This document shows positions 55,416 to 64,000 of a DNA stretch of 64,000 nt, piece by piece (the first letter of the stretch is position 1; each line of letters opens with the position of its first letter). The stretch covers positions 1 through 64,000 of the forward strand of contig NZ_VKDC01000031.1 of the NCBI RefSeq assembly GCF_007097395.1, written 5' to 3'. Below the pieces are notes generated by a model. The model did not search any database, had not been told where the DNA came from, and worked only from the letters and a program-made list of their open reading frames with translations. Source of the stretch: Fulvivirga sp. M361. GTDB lineage: Bacteria > Bacteroidota > Bacteroidia > Cytophagales > Cyclobacteriaceae. The position numbers were made by a program, and so were the translations under genes.

Positions 55416-57236
55416 CTATCGGCGTCGTGCCCCAAAAGAAAATGCATACCCCAGGCTCAAACCAAAGTTAAATGTTAAGGGCACCTGGTTTTGATTGAGT
55501 TCATCAAATACCTTATTAAAATTCGATTCCACGTCGAAGTTACGATAGCCCGTTCCCAGGCTTACAAAACCATCCACCGTAAACCCCTTACTTCTTGTAT
55601 TTTGCATTAGCCGATACCCCAGAATAACGGAATACTCAATCTTCTGTTCCGAAGCGCTGGCACGAATGATACTTGCAGCAGCAGGTTCATTTATGATATT
55701 AGCAAAGTGACTTAGATTGGAAAATCGTATTTCATGCCCAAAATACCATAACCCATATTTATTATCCGGATTATAAAACTTCTGTTTCAGTGCCATGTTA
55801 TAACCTCTGGTAAAAACATCGTTCAAAGCTACGTCGTCGTCCATAGTATAGAATGGGTCTCTGATACCTTCAAACTCAAACTCATGTCCTAACCTTTCCT
55901 GTAAATAAAACTCTACCCCGAATGGAGCTCTTCCCAGGAAAGACAGGAAAGGATTAAACTGCATAATAACCCCTTGAAATTCATTGATCTTAGCATCAAA
56001 GTATTTAAACTTTCTGGACTTGAACCGATATTCACCTACACCGTATTTTTGAGATGATCGCGCACGACTGTTTTTTACATTAGAGATATCAGGTTGGTCA
56101 TAAATAGGCATATAATAACCGGAAAGTTCCCCATCATTTTTATAAAGCTCCCACCGGCCGACTTTCTCATCATTTTCCAACATCCCTTTTGTTTGTAAGG
56201 TGCCATCAGGGTAATATCCATGATACTCTCCTTTGCCATCTTCAAAATTGCACTCCCCTTCCAACTGTCCCGTTTCGTAGTAATACTTCCAAAGCTTCTG
56301 TTTCTTCTCGTTTTGTATCTTCCCTTTCATGCGCACTTTTCCACTTAAATAATACTCCGTGTAGATACCACTACCTTGATCAAAGTTAGTCTCCCCTCTG
56401 AGTGTGCCATCATCATTGAACAGTCCCCAATAACCGCTCTTTTTCCCATCAATAAATTCTCCACTGGAGCTTACCTCTCCATTTTCATGGTAATAAGACC
56501 ACTTACCCTGGGCCTCATCATTGTCAAAAGTTCCGGTAGCGGCCAGTTGTCCGTTTTTATAATAATATTTCCAGTCACCGGTTTTTTTTCCATTCTGGTA
56601 CAATCCTTCTGCCTGCAGCTGACCATTTTTAAAATAGTAACGCCATAGTCCTACATGATAAACACCGGACTTCGGGCCTTCAGCACGCTTTTCCCTTGTT
56701 GCATAATATTCAACGGCCCTGCCTTTGCCATAAGTGTAATCCGTCACACCCTTTTTTTGTCCGTCTTCATAATACAATGTCCATATCCCTTCCCGTTTAT
56801 TCCCTCTGAAATTACCTTGCTCCTTCAACTCCCCGCTTTCATAATAAATCAGCCATTCGCCACGTCTTTTTTGACGGCTTATCTCCCCTTCCATACTTTT
56901 TATGCCACTTTCAAAATAATACTCCCAATACCCATCATTAGAACCTGGCTTAAGATTACCTACCATTTTCAGATTACCGGTCTCATAGTAAAATTCCCAT
57001 GAGCCTACCGTTTCATTATTAGAGAACCGACCTTTAGACTCTAACTGGCCATTGAGATAATAAGAAAGATATCCTCCTTCAAGTACATTGGAAAAAGTAT
57101 CTGTGACATGATATACTTCCTTCACCTTTTTCTTATCCTCATCATGATAAGTAAAGCGTTCTATCTGGCCATAAGAGACCATGGTTACTAGAGACAGAGC
57201 TATATAGGTAAGTGCTTTCAAAAGAATGGATTTCAC
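55416..57236 (-). CDS. Exported MORN-type repeat protein (YwqK-like) with barrel-like C-terminus
   Basis: 606 residues. Signal peptide about 1-23 (VTMVSYGQ). From about 45 to 390 there are around fifteen ~23-residue repeats of the type GxWxYYYExGxLxxxGxFxxGxK (for example KTGDWKYYYKNGQLAATGTF), matching MORN/YwqK repeats. From about 400 a beta-rich, aromatic region (FSNLSHFANI, YSVILGYRLMQNT, FNFGLSLGYAFSFG) ends in an aromatic-Gly pattern like an outer-membrane barrel. Envelope scaffold or surface protein. Function unknown. Confidence 0.8.
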   Translation of the reverse strand: MKSILLKALTYIALSLVTMVSYGQIERFTYHDEDKKKVKEVYHVTDTFSNVLEGGYLSYYLNGQLESKGRFSNNETVGSWEFYYETGNLKMVGNLKPGSNDGYWEYYFESGIKSMEGEISRQKRRGEWLIYYESGELKEQGNFRGNKREGIWTLYYEDGQKKGVTDYTYGKGRAVEYYATREKRAEGPKSGVYHVGLWRYYFKNGQLQAEGLYQNGKKTGDWKYYYKNGQLAATGTFDNDEAQGKWSYYHENGEVSSSGEFIDGKKSGYWGLFNDDGTLRGETNFDQGSGIYTEYYLSGKVRMKGKIQNEKKQKLWKYYYETGQLEGECNFEDGKGEYHGYYPDGTLQTKGMLENDEKVGRWELYKNDGELSGYYMPIYDQPDISNVKNSRARSSQKYGVGEYRFKSRKFKYFDAKINEFQGVIMQFNPFLSFLGRAPFGVEFYLQERLGHEFEFEGIRDPFYTMDDDVALNDVFTRGYNMALKQKFYNPDNKYGLWYFGHEIRFSNLSHFANIINEPAAASIIRASASEQKIEYSVILGYRLMQNTRSKGFTVDGFVSLGTGYRNFDVESNFNKVFDELNQNQVPLTFNFGLSLGYAFSFGARRR

Positions 57237-57333
57237 ACGAAGATAAACAGATAGAAAAACTTAAAGAAATGGGATTTCATTTATATTGTGCCTCTGTTAT
57301 GTGCTGAAAGTGAGGCCCTGGCAATTGTAAGTA

Positions 57334-58305
57334 TCAATGATCTTCTTTTATTATTTCTTTCATCACCCATCCCTTGCCCCATTCGGCTATTTCCTGTGCC
57401 GTCCACAACTCCGGGAAGAAGATCACTTTCTGAAAACGCGGTGGTAAATATTTTTGCCAGTTGGTACCTCCGGTTGCCACAATGTCCGATGGGCTCTTTT
57501 GCAAATACTTTACCGCCGATTTGTAATGTGCCAGAGGCCAATACACATTGGCCAGTAGATCATACCTGCGAAGTACTTCCTTCACATCATCATTTTCAAC
57601 TGTATCTTTGAAATGTGTCTGATATAATTTCAACAGGTTTTTATTTTTAAACTGCTGAACACGCTCTGCAAATGATTGGGCATATTTTTCTTCAAACTGC
57701 CGCAAGGTCAACGTTTTTTTGCCTGAAGCCAATTCTGTCGCACCCTGTTTCCAATACAGGGCATCCATAAGTTTTTCTATATCATCATCGGGTGTCAACC
57801 CATCCCTCATATTGACCGTAGAGAGGTTGTAAATATCAGTACTACTTAACTCGATCAGTCTGTATTGTGCCGATTGAAACCCACTGGAGGGTAACAAGGA
57901 CATTCTGAACTGTAAGAACTGATCACGGTCCATACCTTCGACCATCACGGAAAAACTATTTTCCAGCAATTCGAAATAACGGTTTACCCGTGTCATTCTT
58001 TCGATGAAAAATGCTTTCTCCAGGCGGTCTACATCACTCATTTGTTCGATTTCCCACAGGACCAGTTTAAAAAAAAGCTCAGTATGCTGATGATAGACAA
58101 TAAAGATCATTTCATCTTTAAAGCCTGTTTTAGGGGTTTGCAGACTCATTAAAGTATCCAGATGGATATAATCCCAATACGTGAGATAGTCTGAGTACAA
58201 AAGTCCATCCAGGTAGGAAGAAAGGTCTTGTCCCATCACCTGGTATTTTTCTTCCAGCTTTTTGATCTGCTCCAGGATGCGTGAATCCATTTTACCTTCC
58301 GGCAT
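57334..58305 (-). CDS. kynA: Tryptophan 2,3-dioxygenase
   Basis: 323 residues. LDTLMSLQTPKTGFKDEMIF and IVYHQHTELFFKLVLWEIEQ are the family hallmark, with the substrate-side His in YHQHTEL. RFQKVIFFPELW and WPLAHYKSAVKYLQKSPSDI lie in the C-terminal half, with IVATGGTNWQKYLPP completing the active site. It opens the indole ring of tryptophan to N-formylkynurenine using haem and O2. It stands back to back with glutaryl-CoA dehydrogenase, which serves the same degradation route further down. Confidence 0.92.
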   Translation of the reverse strand: MPEGKMDSRILEQIKKLEEKYQVMGQDLSSYLDGLLYSDYLTYWDYIHLDTLMSLQTPKTGFKDEMIFIVYHQHTELFFKLVLWEIEQMSDVDRLEKAFFIERMTRVNRYFELLENSFSVMVEGMDRDQFLQFRMSLLPSSGFQSAQYRLIELSSTDIYNLSTVNMRDGLTPDDDIEKLMDALYWKQGATELASGKKTLTLRQFEEKYAQSFAERVQQFKNKNLLKLYQTHFKDTVENDDVKEVLRRYDLLANVYWPLAHYKSAVKYLQKSPSDIVATGGTNWQKYLPPRFQKVIFFPELWTAQEIAEWGKGWVMKEIIKEDH

Positions 58306-58383
58306 ATACGTTTTTATAATAATTGGTGTATGTTCAATTCGGATGCGTAAATTTGGAATTTAAATGTGAATAACCCAAAAGGT

Positions 58384-59601
58384 ATGAGTATGAACGCAGT
58401 AGAAGCACATGATAGCAAAAGAACAGCCGCTGACCTTTTTGAATCGCCGGATTTTTACCACATAGACGACCTGCTGACAGAAGAGCATAAACTTATCCGC
58501 AGTTCAGTTCGCGACTTTGTAAAGAAAGAGATCTCACCTTACATAGAAGATTGGTGTGAAAAAGCCTATTTCCCTTACGAGATTGTGCGAAAGTTTGGCG
58601 ATATCGGGGCTTTTGGCCCCACCGTTTCCCAGGAATATGGTGGTGGTGGGTTAGACTACATTGCTTACGGACTTATAATGCAGGAAATAGAACGAGGAGA
58701 TTCCGGTATGCGTTCCACGGCATCTGTACAAGGATCTTTGGTAATGTATCCGATCTATAAATTTGGAAGTGAAGAACAAAAAAGAAAATACCTTCCTAAA
58801 CTGGCTTCCGGCGAGTACCTGGGCTGCTTCGGACTCACTGAACCGGATCACGGGTCTAACCCCAGTGGGATGGTGACCAATTTTAAAGATATGGGAGACC
58901 ACTACCTGTTAAATGGAGCCAAAATGTGGATCAGTAACTCTCCAAAGGCTGATATAGCGGTAGTTTGGGCGAAAAACGAGGCCGGACGTATTCACGGCTT
59001 AATAGTAGAACGGGGCATGGAAGGGTTTTCTGCTCCTGAAACACATGGGAAATGGTCCTTAAGGGCAAGTACTACAGGAGAGTTGGTATTTGACAATGTG
59101 AAAGTGCCGAAGGAAAACTTACTCCCCGGCAAAAACGGTCTGGGCGCTCCTATGATGTGTCTGGATTCAGCGCGGTACGGTATTGCCTGGGGGGCTATTG
59201 GCGCTGCCATGGATTGCTACGATTCAGCCAGACGATATTCGATAGAACGTATCCAGTTCGGTAAACCTATTGCTTCCTTCCAGTTGATCCAGAAAAAGCT
59301 ATCTGAAATGCTCACGGAGATCACCAAAGCACAGTTACTCAATTGGAAATTGGGTAAAATGATGGACGAAGGCAAAGCCACCACTCCACAGATCTCGATG
59401 GCAAAGCGCAACTCGGTAGAAATGGCGTTAAAAATTGCCAGGGAAGCCAGACAAATACATGGTGGAATGGGCATTACCGGCGAATACCCGATGATGCGTC
59501 ATATGATGAACCTTGAAAGTGTGGTGACCTACGAAGGTACGCACGATATTCATCTATTGATTTTAGGTGCCGATATTACGGGGATCCAGGCGTTTGTTTA
59601 G
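58384..59601 (+). CDS. gcdH: Acyl-CoA dehydrogenase, glutaryl-CoA dehydrogenase type
   Basis: 405 residues from ATG 58384 (GTG 58366 also in frame). DFVKKEISPYIEDWCEKAYF at the N-terminus, RGDSGMRSTASVQGSLVMYP with the GCDH-type Arg near the substrate carboxylate, GCFGLTEPDHGSNPSGMVTN and KMWISNSPKADIAVVWAK for FAD. The catalytic Glu lies in VVTYEGTHDIHLLILGADIT-GIQAF, the GCDH ending. It oxidises and decarboxylates glutaryl-CoA to crotonyl-CoA in lysine/tryptophan breakdown. Divergent from the tryptophan dioxygenase gene, 78 bases apart. Confidence 0.92.
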   Translation: MSMNAVEAHDSKRTAADLFESPDFYHIDDLLTEEHKLIRSSVRDFVKKEISPYIEDWCEKAYFPYEIVRKFGDIGAFGPTVSQEYGGGGLDYIAYGLIMQEIERGDSGMRSTASVQGSLVMYPIYKFGSEEQKRKYLPKLASGEYLGCFGLTEPDHGSNPSGMVTNFKDMGDHYLLNGAKMWISNSPKADIAVVWAKNEAGRIHGLIVERGMEGFSAPETHGKWSLRASTTGELVFDNVKVPKENLLPGKNGLGAPMMCLDSARYGIAWGAIGAAMDCYDSARRYSIERIQFGKPIASFQLIQKKLSEMLTEITKAQLLNWKLGKMMDEGKATTPQISMAKRNSVEMALKIAREARQIHGGMGITGEYPMMRHMMNLESVVTYEGTHDIHLLILGADITGIQAFV

Positions 59602-59716
59602 TTAAATAACGCTAAGCTCCCGGTTCTTTCCACACTACTATTCTCCGAAGAGATCAAAAGAATTTTCAGTAAGCTCTATTGACTATTTGTATAGCATTTT
59701 AGATGAAAGCAAAACA

Positions 59717-61669
59717 TCAATAGATCCGTGCTACCCACCCTCCGCCGGAAGCCAGATGGATCTTAAGCTTATCCTGATGAGTGACTTTCTTTTTTATCCG
59801 TTTAAAATCTTCCGCATGGCGTTCGGCATTCGCTCCATCCTGGTAAAGGTCAATGGTATACTCTCCTTCACCCAAAAAAGAGAGGTCCACTTCAAGGTCT
59901 CTGTCAGACCAGTCGGTCAATGCCCCTACATACCATTCTTTGCCGCTTTTTCTGGCGATCAATACATAGTCTCCAAATTTCGCATCTAAAACCATGGTTT
60001 CGTCCCAAACCGTGGGTACCACAGAAAGGAATTCCATACATTCCTGCTCTTTATGGTAGTTGGAAGGACTATCCGCAAGCATTTGTAAAGGGCTTTCATA
60101 GATCACGTACATGGCCAGCTGATGGCAGCGCGTGCCTAAAGACATGGGCCGCTCAAAAAAAGCCTGATAATTCCGTTTTTGTGCATTTCTCATGGCCCCT
60201 GGTGTATAATCCATCGGGCCTGCCAGCATACGGATAAAAGGTATTTCCACATCGTACTCCGGGTTAGCCATTTGTCCTTCCCACTTGTGTTGTTCCAGTC
60301 CTTTAACTCCTTCCCGCGTGATCACATTCGGATAAGCCCGTCGTAACCCCGAAGGCTTGTAAGAACCGTGAAAATCAACCAACAGCTTGTGTTCCGCTCC
60401 CAGCCGGGCCACTTTTTCATAGTAACTGACCATCCACTGATCATCACGCTGCATAAAATCTACCTTAATACCTTTGACACCCCATTTTTCAAACTGGTCC
60501 AGTGCCGGGTTGAGCATATCTTCCAGCGCCTTCCAGGTGACCCATAAAATCAGACCGACCTGTTTCTCATTGCCGTAGCGTGCCAGCTCCTCCATATCAA
60601 TAGTGGATACGGGATGGATCAGGTCATTGGTTTTGATGTCATACCAACCTTCATCCAGGATCACATATTGCAGCTTATGTTCAGCAGCAAAATCAATATA
60701 ATACTTATAAGTATCCGTATTGATACCGGATTCAAAATCTACCCCTGTAATGTTGTTTGCATTGTACCAGTCCCAGGCTACTTTTCCAGGTCGTATCCAG
60801 GAAGTGTCTTTCAATTTTAATGGTGAGGACAGTTTCAATACCAATTCATTTTCCACCAGGTCTTTATCTTCATCGGAGATCACCATCAGCCGCCATGGGA
60901 ATGAACGCTTTCCGTTGGTTTTGGCCAGAAATTCCTCTCTCTCCGTAGGACGGACATCCCGGTCGTCAGGCTGTTTGTATTGCTTTGGATAGCCTGGTAA
61001 TGTACCTGAGAGGGAATGGGTTACTGTACCCTTCTTAAGGTAAAACCCAGGATAATCGTACAGGTCTGATTCTGTGATCACGGCTTTCCTCCCGTTCTGA
61101 AGGTGTACCAGTATAGGCAGGCAACTCATCTCCTCATCGCCCAGTGCATTGATCTTCTGCGTTGTGTAATTTCTTTCATAGTGTGTGAAAAAACCATCCG
61201 CTACAGGAATCGATGCGGTATGATCAACACCAAAATTGTACTCGATCTCTTCATCCTGTATCGTAATCTCCCCTTTCATATTCGTAGTGATCCTGTAAGC
61301 TATACCATCATCATAAGCCCTGAAAATGACCCCGTACTTACCGGCAAATTGTAATTCCAATTCGTTATAATCATTCTGAACTTCCGCTCTTTTTACTTTA
61401 AGCACCGGCTTGATGACCTCGTTTACCGACCGGGTTTGCGACTTCCTAACTTTGGGTTCACTCCCATATTTTTTATCATTGATCGTAATCGAAATGGCTG
61501 ACGGGTTAAGTACTGTCTCATTTTTGTGCAGCACTTTGTAAGTAAGCCGCTCGACAACAGAGACCTCTATGCGGTTAGTCTTGGCAGGTGACTCAAGTGT
61601 ATAATCTTGTCCTATGGAGACTTCTGCCAACACAAGCAGGATGAAAACAAGTAAAAAAAACCTATTCAT
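59717..61669 (-). CDS. GH97 family glycoside hydrolase
   Basis: 650 residues from ATG 61669 (MNRFFLLVFILLVLAEVSIG, signal peptide to about 20); a Met 13 codons upstream lies inside the preceding gene. N-terminal beta-sandwich (KTNRIEVSVVERLTYKVLHK), then the TIM barrel: WIRPGKVAWDWYNANNITGV, YVILDEGWYD, KGIKVDFMQRDDQWMVSYYE and NVITREGVKGLEQHKWEGQM. The Asp in KVDFM and the Glu in TREGV fit the retaining alpha-galactosidase-like branch better than the inverting SusB branch. Periplasmic or surface breakdown of alpha-linked oligosaccharides. It starts 10 bases after the stop of the CRTAC1-type gene, so they form an operon. Confidence 0.9.
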   Translation of the reverse strand: MNRFFLLVFILLVLAEVSIGQDYTLESPAKTNRIEVSVVERLTYKVLHKNETVLNPSAISITINDKKYGSEPKVRKSQTRSVNEVIKPVLKVKRAEVQNDYNELELQFAGKYGVIFRAYDDGIAYRITTNMKGEITIQDEEIEYNFGVDHTASIPVADGFFTHYERNYTTQKINALGDEEMSCLPILVHLQNGRKAVITESDLYDYPGFYLKKGTVTHSLSGTLPGYPKQYKQPDDRDVRPTEREEFLAKTNGKRSFPWRLMVISDEDKDLVENELVLKLSSPLKLKDTSWIRPGKVAWDWYNANNITGVDFESGINTDTYKYYIDFAAEHKLQYVILDEGWYDIKTNDLIHPVSTIDMEELARYGNEKQVGLILWVTWKALEDMLNPALDQFEKWGVKGIKVDFMQRDDQWMVSYYEKVARLGAEHKLLVDFHGSYKPSGLRRAYPNVITREGVKGLEQHKWEGQMANPEYDVEIPFIRMLAGPMDYTPGAMRNAQKRNYQAFFERPMSLGTRCHQLAMYVIYESPLQMLADSPSNYHKEQECMEFLSVVPTVWDETMVLDAKFGDYVLIARKSGKEWYVGALTDWSDRDLEVDLSFLGEGEYTIDLYQDGANAERHAEDFKRIKKKVTHQDKLKIHLASGGGWVARIY

Positions 61670-61679
61670 GATGTATTCA

Positions 61680-64000
61680 TTATTGGGGTACAAAATGTTT
61701 CTTTTCATTACCAGAGTGATCGTAAAATCGAATCCCTTTAATATCCCCCCGGATCTTTAATCTCCGGGAAGATTGTGACAAATAAGACGACCCGTGATAG
61801 AACTCATAGATCTTAGTCATTCCATCACGACAGGCGACCTTTGCTTTTAAAATATCGTCCTCCACTGTAATGTAATTATCTGTAGTATTCAGGGCTTGAT
61901 AAGCAGATAAATGACCGCTATTTCTGGCAAACAAATATACCCTTTCTTCCCCAATGTGGAGCATGGTAGCACCTTTGGCATCTCCGTTGACAAAAAATCT
62001 ACTTTTGTTGGCTTTTAGTGCTTCAAAATTTCCTTTTCCATCTCCTGTCAATACCAGCCCTACCGAAGCATCATACTGACCGGTCATTACCTCCGTTCCG
62101 TAGGCATTCCCTGTGAGTAACAGGTCTTCAAACCCATCACGATCGAAGTCATCGGTCAATATTCCGTAAACTGAAGAGAACTGTGCTTCTACGGGCAGTT
62201 TATGGACTACAAATTTTGTATTTCCCAGGTTTTCCAGGTAAACGGTTTCAAAAAGATGAACTTGTTTTACGTAAATATCATCCATCTTAGACCCCAAAAG
62301 TACATCACGCATATCGGCTTTGGCATAGCCCAGGTAATCGGGGTATTTCTTCTTCATGGAAGCAATCTGGCCGATCAGATCATCCCGGCTGTGTGTCGGG
62401 TATTCAACGCCATTCAAGTACCCGGCAAGAATGGGATCTATATAGCCATTATTATCATAATCCGCTGCGTAAACCGTCAGTGGCTCTTCCACTGATACCT
62501 GGTAGCGACTGTTCAGGCCTAAGTTACCCACTATATAATCCACATCTCCATCATTATCAAAATCGGCTGCCCCCAAACTGTTCCACCACCCTGACGTATT
62601 TTGCAGACCGATGTCTTGGGAAATATTCACCAGCTCGCCTCCCGTATTCAGATAAACCTGTATCTCCATAAATTCTCCGACCACGATCAGGTCCGTATCA
62701 AGATCATTGTCAATATCGGTCCACAAGGCATCGGTTACCATACCGGTATGTTTTAAACCCGGTGCCAATGCTACCGTTCGATCCGTAAACTTCCCCCCAT
62801 TGTTCACCAGCAAGTAGCTTTCGCCCGGGTAAGGGTACTTCAAAGGCGACAACCTTCCGCCAACAAAAAGATCAAAATCTCCATCCTGATCAAAGTCCGA
62901 AGCTCTGACGCAGGCAGTACTTGAGCGCATGACAGGTAGCGCGGCGGTATCCAGATCAAACTCACCCTTACCATTATTGAAGTATAACCTATCCTGGTAG
63001 TACTTTGCTTTGGGGAAAAATTCATTACTGCCACTGGTTACATAGAGGTCTTTATCTCCGTCATTATCGACATCAATAAAGAGTGCTCCCAGATCTTCTT
63101 CGTAACCAGGCCCTGTTGATAATGGTTTGAGCTCAAACTTCTTGCTGGTAGTCTGTAAAAATAACTGCCCTACTGCTTCATATCCTGCTCCTACAAAGAA
63201 ATCTTCCAGGCCATCCCCGTTTACATCTGCCACGGCAATACCAGGACCTTGTTGAGAATGTTTATGAGGTAGCAGGTATTGTCGACTAAAATCAAGATAA
63301 TGTTTATCTTCATGTACGAAGTCCAGGCCATATTTTTCAGTGACGTCATCAAAGAGCGGAGCTTCATCATCGGATATCAAATTTGAAACCGGTCTTGCCG
63401 TATGATAGTCAACTGTCAGTGTCTGATTAACATCAACGTTTGTCAGTCTACTCATTTTTCCATCAGGCCAACGCACCACAAGGCTATCTAAGTTCATTGA
63501 GCTTCCCACCCCAAAATGCAACCCGTAATCAACAGATGACTGATAACCACGAGTGACCATTTGACATCGCAATTGTGTCATCCCATTGTGAAAGACCTTC
63601 ACTTCACTACCTAATGCAAATGGATTATGGGAAGTGCCGGCAAGCACTATATGTATATAGTTGTTTTTCAACCTGTCAATCGCTTGATTTTCACATACAA
63701 ATGCTTTCTGATTGATGTTATTGATAACAAGGTCCAGGTCGCCGTCATTATCCAGGTCACCGAATCCCGCTCCATTTGAAAAGGAAGGCTGGTCCAGTCC
63801 CCAGGAAACCGTTTTATCTGTAAAGGTATAGTCTCCCATGTTTTTGAAGATAGTATTACTGGTGTACAGCCCTGGCATTTCTTTTGACTTCTTTTTCAAT
63901 GCCTCATCCAATTGCTGCTGACTGGTCCGTGCCGAAAGACTCGCGGTGTAGTTAATAAAGTCGAGGTCTATGATGTCCCTTAAGTAACCATTCGTGATGA
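61680..64000 (-). CDS. CRTAC1-type FG-GAP/ASPIC-UnbV repeat protein (5' end outside window)
   Basis: At least 773 residues; the frame is open to the right edge (ITNGYLRDIIDLDFINYTAS), so the start lies beyond 64000. Many FG-GAP/VCBS calcium-loop repeats: GAGFGDLDNDGDLDLVINNI, VADVNGDGLEDFFVGAG, IDVDNDGDKDLYVTSGSNEF. A UnbV-like segment (SLVVRWPDGKMSRLTNVDVN) follows the first repeats. It forms a calcium-stabilised beta-propeller, typically exported, and in Bacteroidota is often encoded with carbohydrate-uptake genes, as here with GH97. Exact role unknown. Confidence 0.88.
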   Translation of the reverse strand, partial: ITNGYLRDIIDLDFINYTASLSARTSQQQLDEALKKKSKEMPGLYTSNTIFKNMGDYTFTDKTVSWGLDQPSFSNGAGFGDLDNDGDLDLVINNINQKAFVCENQAIDRLKNNYIHIVLAGTSHNPFALGSEVKVFHNGMTQLRCQMVTRGYQSSVDYGLHFGVGSSMNLDSLVVRWPDGKMSRLTNVDVNQTLTVDYHTARPVSNLISDDEAPLFDDVTEKYGLDFVHEDKHYLDFSRQYLLPHKHSQQGPGIAVADVNGDGLEDFFVGAGYEAVGQLFLQTTSKKFELKPLSTGPGYEEDLGALFIDVDNDGDKDLYVTSGSNEFFPKAKYYQDRLYFNNGKGEFDLDTAALPVMRSSTACVRASDFDQDGDFDLFVGGRLSPLKYPYPGESYLLVNNGGKFTDRTVALAPGLKHTGMVTDALWTDIDNDLDTDLIVVGEFMEIQVYLNTGGELVNISQDIGLQNTSGWWNSLGAADFDNDGDVDYIVGNLGLNSRYQVSVEEPLTVYAADYDNNGYIDPILAGYLNGVEYPTHSRDDLIGQIASMKKKYPDYLGYAKADMRDVLLGSKMDDIYVKQVHLFETVYLENLGNTKFVVHKLPVEAQFSSVYGILTDDFDRDGFEDLLLTGNAYGTEVMTGQYDASVGLVLTGDGKGNFEALKANKSRFFVNGDAKGATMLHIGEERVYLFARNSGHLSAYQALNTTDNYITVEDDILKAKVACRDGMTKIYEFYHGSSYLSQSSRRLKIRGDIKGIRFYDHSGNEKKHFVPQ

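Overview
The window is chromosomal DNA of a Bacteroidota bacterium, most likely order Cytophagales. The evidence is a large exported protein with a gliding-motility/type IX secretion C-terminal domain, a GH97 glycosidase beside a CRTAC1-type FG-GAP protein, a NUDIX-type sugar regulator, a PadR plus prefix-domain permease pair, DUF2339/DUF3999, and promoters of the TTG-N19-21-TAnnTTTG kind.

The window has two very different parts. Bases 1 to about 15,980 are an accessory array. It opens with the last 24 codons of an IS66-type transposase. It then alternates single-copy payloads with five families of non-coding modules, all in one orientation: A (~200 bp, five copies), B (~550 bp, four copies), C (~185 bp, two good and two decayed copies), D (~390 bp, two copies) and E (~370 bp, two copies). 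The order is IS66-A1-D1-A2-[SRPBCC]-B1-A3-[unknown]-B2-E1-C1-[two convergent membrane/secreted operons]-C2-[DUF2971, XRE, SymE-like toxin, nuclease-like]-D2-A4-[HEPN-like]-B3-C3-[HigBA]-C4-A5-[Apea-like HEPN]-B4-E2. Payloads start just after a conserved TGTGGGAAT edge and end at a TTATGTTAAAT edge. The modules fold into long palindromes whose stems show compensatory changes between copies. No recombinase is visible. This looks like a cassette-collecting system that does not match the canonical integron attC pattern, and it is the most interesting content here.

Bases 16,256 to 64,000 are ordinary core or catabolic chromosome: a sulfatase; a PadR-permease operon; a sulfite-exporter-like protein; a rhodanese (frameshifted) plus Gfo/Idh dehydrogenase; a PIG-L deacetylase, 42-aa membrane peptide and sodium symporter operon; a DnaE-type polymerase; a universal stress protein; DUF2339-DUF3999; a galactose unit (sodium/sugar symporter, galactokinase, LacI regulator, divergent NUDIX regulator with a perfect palindromic operator); a gliding/T9SS protein; a homocysteine methyltransferase module; Ppx/GppA; an orphan ABC ATPase; GyrB; DUF4301; an FAD oxidoreductase with a CoA-binding protein; a MORN-type repeat protein; divergent tryptophan 2,3-dioxygenase and glutaryl-CoA dehydrogenase; and a GH97/CRTAC1 pair cut by the right edge.

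Three reading frames look damaged or unusually started: a membrane protein (T7 tract at 6411), the rhodanese (extra base near 23175) and the sulfite-exporter-like gene (no ATG at the expected start).
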